This document shows positions 56,680 to 64,000 of a DNA stretch of 64,000 bases, one piece after another. The notes under the pieces are model-generated. The model was not told the origin of the DNA, did not search any database, and saw only the letters and a list, made by a program, of their open reading frames with translations. The stretch is from Massospora cicadina. Taxonomy: Eukaryota > Entomophthoromycota > Entomophthoromycetes > Entomophthorales > Entomophthoraceae. The stretch covers positions 152,753 to 216,752 of the forward strand of contig JAKSZP010014532.1 in NCBI GenBank assembly GCA_022478985.1, in the 5' to 3' direction. Each line of letters opens with the position of its first letter. The first letter of the stretch is position 1. Made by a program: the position numbers and the translations under genes.

Positions 56680-57780
56680 AAAAATGGAGGTTGGTATGGG
56701 AGATTAACCCTCACAACCTCCCTGCTCGCTGAGTCCAGGCTAGTTGAGTTAGAACAACAGCAAGCCAGTGCTTTGTCTCGCCTTTATAGTTTTGAGTAGC
56801 ACCCTTATCAAGGTTTCATGGGGGCCTCCCCTATTATCAAATAACCCCCTCTCAGAGACAAGTGCACATCTGGTGAGGACAGTATTGCCTCCTTCTTTTT
56901 GTTTATGAATCTGCTATGGAAGGAGTAACTGACCATCAGAAAACCAAGAACATCCTTCCCTGCTCGAGTTGTATGGCTCAAGAGATAACTCTTCTTAACA
57001 TGGCCACCATCAGCACCTGGGAGGAGGTTAAGCAAGCGCTTTTTAAAGAATTTTTTCATGCAGAATAAGCAAAAGCAAAAACAGGCTTTATGTGCTTTAG
57101 TCTGAAAAAAGGGAATTAATCGTCTCTTTTGTTGAGCACTTCTATAGCGAAGCTCAACCTCTGTTGCTTGCAAAAATGCTACCTCTCAATGAAGCCATTG
57201 CTTCTATTTTAGCTGATCTGACGCCTCATCCCGCTTTGGCGATGCATATCCCTTCAGCCAAGCGCTATTTTCAGAATATACGAGATATCAAGGAAGCTTT
57301 GCTAGCAGTGGCTGACATTTATGAACCTGACCCTATGCTAGGAGCTCTAAGGAGAGAATCTACTACAACCCCTTCAGCCTCTTCTACGGCTGTCTCTCTC
57401 TGGTTTCCTGCTCCCACAATGCTGCCGAACTGAGACAATCCTACACCACATGAGGATAGCCAGAGGATACTGGCGTAACTATGCAACGCTCCCCCCACAT
57501 CAGTTCCAAAAGATCTTCTGTTAAAGGAAGGTATCACTTTTCCTTGACCTCCTCCTTCTTCAGAGCGTTCTTCTAAGGTGAATCAATTGTCACATCCTGT
57601 CAAGGCGCTCTCTCTATCCTCTTCATCCTATCCTCTGGTTGGCCATTATTCAAAACCTGAGGCTATAGGGCAGGCCAAGCCTGCTACTGCAAAGGCTAAA
57701 ATCAGATTATTACAATCCTAAAGCCTCCTAAAATACTAATAAGATGAATGAGAAACCCCATGGCCTATCCTGCAATAAGA
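56680..57780 (+). pseudogene. Gag of E2
   Basis: MATISTWEEVKQALFKEFFH, FYSEAQPLLLAKMLPL, NEAIASILADLTPHPALAMH and YEPDPMLGALRRE form a capsid-like region; the stretch 57164-57433 is open for 89 codons. The first half aligns with E1 (FYSQFYTQTLPL) and D. The frame changes at about 57110. I did not see a convincing zinc knuckle. Confidence 0.6.
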
Positions 57781-58179
57781 GAAGTCCTAAGCCCAACTTA
57801 CATCCTACTAGCTCCCTTATGTGCATAAATAACCCCTCTGATGACAAATCTGAAGGGGGTTTGAAATGTTGGTTACTATGCCTTAGGAGACTCTCATTGA
57901 GTGGAGGTACCTGACTTGTTGAACCCAGAAAAAGTGGACACAGCTAGGATACCCCGCCAAACATATCTTCATCAAGCGCTAAGGGGTTAAGAAGTTATTG
58001 ACAATGACAGTGACGCTGACCAGCTCATTGATATGCTGATTCGATCCACCAAATGTGTTCACACCATGCAGTTTATCCAGGAAAAGTACCCGTAACTGCC
58101 AAAAGACTAGCTTCCACTCTCCGACTAAAAGAGTCTATGCGCTTTCCACAACTTGGGTGAAGCCTAAACAAAAGCAGAG

Positions 58180-58545
58180 GTTATTGTCAACAGAGTAAGG
58201 GTTACAGCTATCCCAGATACTGGATCTTCTGTGAGCGTTGTGTCATCCAAAGTCACAAAAAAATAAGTTAGCCCCTGACTTTAACTACACCCAAGAGTTT
58301 GGTACTGCTGGTCCCTCAAGCATGTGCACTATTGGTTCCTATTCTTCTTTGACCATCCGTTTTGGTAAGCTCATTTTGTTGGCCCCATCAGTAGCCTTGG
58401 ATAATAATACCTATGATCTGCTCATTGGTACACAGTTTATGCTCAAGTATGAAAGAATAATTAGCTTGAAGCAGGTCTATCTCTCCCTGCTTAACTACGA
58501 AGTTCTTTTGATTCTGACCAACAGTGAACTTAATAAAAAGTAATA
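58180..58545 (+). pseudogene. Protease of E2
   Basis: IPDTGSSVSVVSSKVTKK has the intact D-T-G triad. SSLTIRFGKLILLAPSVALD, NNTYDLLIGTQFMLKYE follow the fold (flap and hydrophobic-G motif region). There is one frameshift after VTKK near 58260. Confidence 0.75.
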
Positions 58546-58575
58546 TCTCTGCACCATTGAGTACCCTCCTCCGCC

Positions 58576-59700
58576 TTGTCCCTTCACTATACAATGGCGG
58601 GACGAAATAAAAAGATGTCGCCTCAATCAGTGGATGCCCTAGATGGTATTCCTTTATATGCGTCTGAAGAGGTAGTAATCATGGATAGTGAACAAAGTGT
58701 AGTTGACACTAAGATTACCTTACAAATCCCCCACAACAGTTTATTGCATCTAATCAGCATTTATAAAGCTAGCCTTATTGAGGCTAGAGTATTACCAGGA
58801 GTGCTAGACCAAGACTATCAGCGTCCTATTAATTTCCTGCTGAGGAACCTCCCAGAGAAGGACATGATCGTCAAGAAGCATCAGGAGATCGGAAGTGGCC
58901 TGCTAATTTCCATTGAGGACGTCCAGCAAGGTCACTGTATTGGTTCTATGGCGAATATGGGCCTACCTGCTGATCAATCATTATGTACTCTTCCCATTTT
59001 TCACATTTCTGGTGATTTAACCCCCTCAAAGCTTAAAAGCTTATTTTTTACTAGAGTCCTATAGCGATATCCTCTCCAAATCTGATACTGACTATGGACA
59101 TATGAAGGGTTGGACTCATAACACTGACGTTGAGGGATGCTCACCCTATCCATCCAAACCCTATTAAAAATCAAGAGTATAGGAGCTACAGATGCGAACA
59201 GAGCTCAAACAGTTGCTGATTGTTGGGTTGATGGCGTCCTCCCAAAGTCCTTGGTCGTCCCCACTTATTTTAATAAAAAGAAAAAATGGAGGTTATTGGG
59301 TAGTGATGGATATTGCAAATTGCACAACCTCGCAAAGAAGGATAGCTATCATATTCCCCACATTGATGATGCCCTAAACCAACTCTCCGACTCTACCTTC
59401 TTTTCCGCCATGGACTTTGCTGGCGGTCATTGGCAAATGGACCTTTCTCCCCAAGATCAGGAGAAATGCGCTCCCTTTTGCAGTGATGGTCTTTTCCAAA
59501 CTACCTGACTATTTAAAGGGCTGAGCAACGCATCCGCAACTTTCCAGCGAGCCATGGACCATATCTTGCAGGATCTGAAGTTAATTTGTGTCATCTTTTA
59601 TCTTGATGCCAACACGGTGTTCTTTAAGATTTTCAATGAACATCTTACTCACCTTAAGGAGGGGGTTTTCGCATATGCAAGTCTAACATCAAGTTAAAAC
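58576..59700 (+). pseudogene. Protease-RT linker and reverse transcriptase of E2
   Basis: An open 162-codon stretch (58576-59064) with ARVLPGVLDQDYQRPINFLL links to RT. RT motifs are KKDSYHIPHIDDALNQLSDS, FFSAMDFAGGHWQMDLSPQD, LSNASATFQRAMDHILQDL and FYLDANTVF, where the second Asp of the YxDD box is Ala (about 59598-59630), so it is catalytically dead. Confidence 0.75.
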
Positions 59701-59939
59701 CATCCAAAGCACCATTTCAGAGGAATAAAATTTTCTGGGATACGCCATCTCTCAGGAAAGTGTCCACCCCCACAGGATAAGCTAAAGCTATAGCAAAAAT
59801 GTCTCCCCCTAAGAATTTGCGGGATATTCAGGTATTTTGGGCATAATGGGGTATTACCATCAGTTCATCCCCATGTTCGCCCATCTCAGTGAGACCCTCG
59901 TCCGCCTCTTGGCTAAGAACACACTTTTATTGGGGTACT

Positions 59940-60975
59940 GAACAAAAGGCCGCTTTTTGATAAACTGAATGAGCTATTGCAAAAAAGGCAATCATCCGCC
60001 ACCCTGACTATGTTCAGCCCTTCATGTTATTCACAGATGCCTCTTATTATGCCATCGGAGCTATATAAGCTCAACTGGATGAGAATGGGGTCAATCATCC
60101 CATGTCCTACTTTAGCATGATGCTATCAAAAGCCAAATGTAACTACAGCGTCACTGATAAGGAGTACCTTGCTTTCTTGCTCGCTGTGAAGTACAACCTC
60201 CCCTTCTTATATGGTTTTTCCTTCAAATTGGTTACTTACCACACATCCTTAAAGTGGTTGTAGAATATAAAGGACCATTGTAGGGTTAGCTCTATGGTAT
60301 TTGAAGCTCCAGCATTATGACATGACAATTGACCATTGTGTGGGAACTCTCATATGAACGTTGATGGGTTGACACGGCTGCCTGTTCTTCACTTAGACAA
60401 TAGTGAAGCTGAGAGGTATTGTGACCTCCTAATGACTCCTGACTTATGGGCTAATGAAAAAGAACCCATTCAGAAGATGCTATCTCAGCACTCCCGCAAT
60501 ACTAATGTGGAAAGTGGGAAGTTATACAAGAAATCAGGGGTGAATTAGTTACCATTATCTTTGGCCATCTGAGCGAGTACTTGTAAACCTGGAGTCTCAC
60601 ACTATCCTGGGACATGGTGGAGTACAAAAACCTAAGTGTGGATTAAAAGCCGTTACTAATGGGAGGGCATCATGGAGGCCTTAACTTGAGTCCTAGATGC
60701 CTGCCTGTCTTATTAATAGCAGTCCAGCTTCAAGACCAAGTGATAATATTAATCTACCACCCCTCAAAAGTCTTTCCAAACAATAAGTATCGATGTGGTT
60801 GGCCCTCTACCCCAAGCTAACGGTGGAAATAGATATATTTAGTAGGTATTGATTATTTACCAAATGGGTTAAAGCTGTGGCTTTACCTGCTTAAACTGCA
60901 AAAGCTACCGCCAAGTTTTTCACAAGAATATTTCACCCGCAGAGGTTGTCCCCAAATTCTTCTCTGTGACAATAG
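59940..60975 (+). pseudogene. RNase H and integrase of E2
   Basis: RNase H reads HPDYVQPFMLFTDASYYAIG, then HPMSYFSMMLSKAKCNYSVT and DKEYLAFLLAVKYNLPFLYG, with catalytic D and E present. The integrase has QTISIDVVGPLPQANGGN (about 60780-60830) with the first Asp, and stops at CPQILLCDNS-type text near 60960, just where F is inserted. Frame breaks occur near 60260 and 60550. Confidence 0.75.
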
Positions 60976-62126
60976 TGTCAGGAAAACAGCAAGTTTGTAT
61001 TAATCCAGCCTGCCAGCTTAGGTGCCAGAGCACTAAACGGCAAATCAAAATGCCAGAGGCACTGCTTCTGGTACGACAGTTATGGAACTGGGAAGAAGTT
61101 CTGCCAATAATTTCATATGAGCCATAATCTCATAAAGACACAATGAAATACCAGATGAATACAGCCATAAACCCTGAGGGGTGTTGGAATGCCAGAGGTA
61201 AGGGCGGTTTGTTTTTAACGTATAAACTAGAATTGGGGAAAGGATTTTTTATTGAAAATTAAAGGAAGAAAATTAACCAACAGTTTTCTCAGTGCCATGC
61301 ACTTATTAAATAGTGCTCGCAAGTAGTGAGTTCAAGCAGGGATTGGGTCCCTCAAATTCACCTAACCTGGCGAAAAATTTTGGGGAATGGGGCAGATAAT
61401 CTCAAATAGAACCAACATCGAAGGCTTTGCCAGCAGTCTGAGTCACTTTCAGTTTGACCTTGAATGCCTGAACCAAAGCTTAACTGCATTTCAGTTGGTT
61501 AGCATGATGGCATTTGGCCTGACAAGCCACAGGAATTCCCCAAGGCCACCTCACCTAGGGGCGGTCCCAATTGGTTGAAAATGGGTTCAGGATGCCCAAC
61601 CCACATATGCCCATTCGCTGGGCCATTCGTTCTTTCAAATGAGTTTCATCAGCCACAACTCCCAAATTGCTGGATAAGGATTTCATTCTATCAGCAATGG
61701 TTTCCAAAGATACCATCTGAACATCAGGAATAATTCCTGACAATTTCAGGAGGGGGTTGGCGTCAATGATCATATTGGAGATTGAGTCAAAACCGTCCAT
61801 GATTCCAGACAATAATTTGACATTTTTCCCCTTTTTGGCATACATTTTTTGATCATCTGGCTTTGATACCATCATTCTCAAATTCTTTAACATCAATTTG
61901 GTGATCTCAGCACAGATTTCCTTAATCCACTGACCAGTTTGACTGAGGTGAGCGAGGGTACCAGGGGAGGAATCTGAAGAGGGAGTGCTGGTACATAACG
62001 CTCATTTATCACATGAGCAAGGTCGCCCTGGGAGACGAGGGGTACAGCCGCCCTCTTTGGCCCCTTTTATTTGGAAATGGATAAAGCGCCTGATCTATGC
62101 ACAGGGGACGTTCCCCTGGACTTACA
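60976..62126 (-). repeat. 3' LTR of element F
   Basis: Length 1151 bp, B family. TATTTAAT (61312-61305, minus) lies 31 nt before GTTGGTTAA (61281-61273). U3 encodes 113 open codons (61896-61555): MSLETIADRMKSLSSNLGVV-like text and GILNPFSTNWDRPYLGE. Confidence 0.8.
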
Positions 62127-62230
62127 TTACCCTTTCCTTTTTCCAAAGGAAGGGCACCACCACCAGGAAACTGCACGAGGGCCACATTTTTGTAGGCCAT
62201 AAGAAATTTGATTGTCATCACAGTTGCAAC

Positions 62231-62257
62231 TTTTTTTTTTTTTTTTTGGGGGGGGGG
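62231..62257. repeat. T17-G10 homopolymer junction
   Basis: Seventeen T followed by ten G. In element B the same place (about 32510-32530) reads CTTTTTTGGGTGGGGATGGGG, so the tract expanded in F or is a sequencing or assembly artefact. Confidence 0.7.
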
Positions 62258-62259
62258 TC

Positions 62260-63376
62260 AGAGAGCTTCAAAATGGGACTCATTGAACGTTTTGACCAGT
62301 TTCATACAATTAACGCGATCCTGAGCCTTGACCTAACTGTTTTCATAAGCTGGATACCCCTTCCATGCAACGAGATACTGAACCAACCAACAGAATTTTC
62401 AGGATGCTAAGATGGTTTCCACCTCAGCTTCTTCAGCATCCTCTATCACTGTGAGTTTGGGTTTGGCAGGAACAATCCCCTTGAATGGGGACAACTGAGA
62501 CACGTGAAAGACAGGGTGCTGTTTCCAATGAGCTGGCAGTTTTAACCAAAAAGCACCAATGACCAAGTCTTACTCCACCAGGTCGGGGCCCAAAAGCTTA
62601 CTTTCAAGATTCTGGGAAGGCACCTGCATCCGTAGAAGATGAATATCCAACATAACATGAGAGCTCACCACTATATCATAGCCAGGAATCTGCTTACGAT
62701 CTGCAAACTGTTTGTAATCATTGATAGCCTTTGTGAGATGCTCGAGCACCAAGGACTGGGTAGACTGAATGTTCTCAACATGAGCTGCGGAAGCTGGAAC
62801 CTCTGGACATAGACAGGGACTGACTGAGAAAGAGGGGTTATAACCCAATGCCACTTCATAGGGAGAGAACCCCATAGAAGCGTGAGTACCGTTATTATAG
62901 GCAAATTGGGTGAGAGGGAGGTCATCGGCCCAGGTATCTTGTGTGGCCAACATGTAACAATGCAAATATGTTCCAAAATTTGGTTAACCCAATCGGTTTT
63001 TCCATCAGATTGGGGATGGTACATGGTAAAATGGCAGGGGGTGATTTTTAAGATGGTTAAAAGTTCATTCCAGAACTGCACTGTAAATTGGAGTCCATGG
63101 CCACTGATGATCTCTTGCGGAAGACCAACATTGAAAACACATGCCGTATGAAAAGATGAGCAGTTTCTTCTGACGTGATTGCGGAAGCACAGGGAATAAT
63201 TAGGGAAATTTTCTGAAGTGATTGACCACCACCATCACCACCATAAACCCATTAGAACAGGGAAGTTTGACAATAAAATCCACAGACACAAATGTCCATG
63301 GACCCTCCGCCTGTTGTAAGGGATGTAGGAGGCCATCTCTTCCTGAGCAGTCCGACTTGGCTCAAGCACAAGTAAT
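62260..63376 (-). pseudogene. Integrase and chromodomain of F
   Basis: Chromodomain (about 62460-62290): EAEVETILAS, QYLVAWKGYPAYENS, VKAQDRVNCM; WKG is intact. The integrase C-terminal part (62965-62570) has LPLTQFAYNNGTHASMGFSP and YEVALGYNPSFSVSPC. An upstream frame (63081-62671) has QFWNELLTILKITPCHFTMY and HPQSDGKTDWVNQIL, the catalytic Glu region. A frameshift separates the last two frames near 62950. Confidence 0.75.
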
Positions 63377-64000
63377 GAAAATAGATGTTAAATCTCAGCG
63401 ATTTAGTATGTACTCGTTAAAGGGTTTTTTACACAGGGTTTCCCCCATTGAACAATTAAAACGGTTGATATGATTATTGCCAGTTCCTTGATACATTTGT
63501 AACCACTTAATCCATATAATAAATATGGGAGTAATTCCCCAATCACTTCTTTGTTAAAATATATTTTCAGCGGATCCTTTCTTCATCTACTCTCTTCCTC
63601 TTTCTTTCTTTCTTTACCTAACCTAATACTACTCCTCCAATCCCCTCGTTTCACTGATATCCCAGAGGCCTCTGCCAGTACCAACTCTTCTGCTTAGTTT
63701 ATTAATGTCGCCATCTTTTTATTGGTTTTGGCTTATTACTCTTTAATTATTTAATGCCTTGATTTGAGGTGACCAAAACCCTTTCATCAAATGTTGACAT
63801 CGCCTTATCGCCCTATTTTGAAGGCAGCCTGATAAGACACGTTATGACCCATTATCGCCTTATCCTAAAGCGACCAATCACTTATAGCTCTGAATCATCC
63901 TCAGCGGATTCTGTCCATTGATCCTTCAGCAGAATTCCTCCAATGATCCGCGTGGTCTTAATAGTGGCTTGTCATCCAGTCATATAAATTCTCAACATTA
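63377..64000. other. Unassigned AT-rich end of window
   Basis: No coding frame with recognisable similarity. There is a CTTT-rich microsatellite (about 63592-63617) and a TATAAATTC near 63985. It could be the continuation of E2 or a further LTR; the sequence does not decide. Confidence 0.4.

Larger units (their letters stand above)
55989..60975 (+). mobile_element. Element E2 (Ty3/gypsy), plus strand, inserted in E1
   Basis: The 5' LTR is 55989-56635 (TGTCAGAC...TTGACA), the primer site 56638-56655, then gag, protease, RT, RNase H and integrase to 60975, where element F is inserted. The left target bases are GGGTT (55984-55988); the 3' LTR is outside the window or lost. It is less decayed than E1 in gag and protease. 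Confidence 0.75.
60976..63376 (-). mobile_element. Chromovirus F (B-type), truncated
   Basis: The 3' LTR is 60976-62126 (minus-strand TGTAAGTCCAGGGG...TGACA), followed upstream by chromodomain and integrase to about 63376. There similarity to B (33640) ends abruptly at GCACAAGTAATG. The rest of the element is missing, so F is 5'-truncated or deleted. It interrupts E2's integrase. Confidence 0.75.

Overview
The window is transposon-dense, AT-rich eukaryotic DNA with no convincing host gene. Nearly all coding signal comes from decayed retroelements: Ty3/gypsy chromovirus-type pol fragments, a LINE reverse transcriptase, zinc-knuckle gag-like ORFs and tRNA-derived SINEs. The Tf1-like features (chromodomain integrases, an apparent self-primed minus-strand start) and the C-to-T style of decay fit a filamentous fungus with a large repeat compartment. 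A basidiomycete is plausible, but the sequence alone does not settle the taxon. I saw no rRNA, tRNA, CRISPR or bacterial-type operon.

Layout. 1-15.1 kb: AT-rich filler with a degenerate ~47-bp repeat on both strands, two copies of a 1.9-kb gag-only element (1663-3556 and 12156-14038), SINEs, and a MITE-like foldback at 7601-7906. A second MITE copy is split by a solo LTR (9061-10435). 15.1-40.8 kb: a minus-strand LINE (15147-17916, resuming at 39092) is split by a 21-kb nest. The nest's backbone is chromovirus A (LTRs 17917-18619 and 38400-39091). A is itself interrupted by a solo LTR (19027-19917), by element D (21287-29092), and by chromovirus B (31298-37359). D carries two SINEs in its 5' LTR and a gag-only element in its 3' LTR. 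40.8-46.8 kb: chromovirus C, with two LTRs and a perfect TSD. 46.8-48.8 kb: a minus-strand integrase (G), split by a plus-strand solo LTR. 48.8-61 kb: plus-strand elements E1, which contains a fourth gag-only insertion in its RNase H, and E2, which sits in E1's integrase. 61-63.4 kb: a truncated B-type element (F) inside E2's integrase.

How the parts work together. The LINE, the 1.9-kb gag-only elements and the SINEs share a 3' tail ending in ACCTCAAATAAA, and the insertions carry 13-18 bp TSDs. This suggests a LINE with two kinds of parasite: an RNA polymerase III SINE and an ORF1-only, HAL1-like element. Chromoviruses A, B, C and F share two unusual traits. Their LTRs are largely coding: pol runs on into U3, and in A and C a hydrophobic ORF starts just downstream of the inferred transcription start and runs through U5 into gag. 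Their LTRs also carry a TATA-like box 30-32 nt upstream of GTTGGT, whose complement lies 3-4 nt inside the 5' LTR, as expected for Tf1-like self-priming. D and E instead have a TGG-starting, tRNA-type primer site, so two priming systems coexist here.
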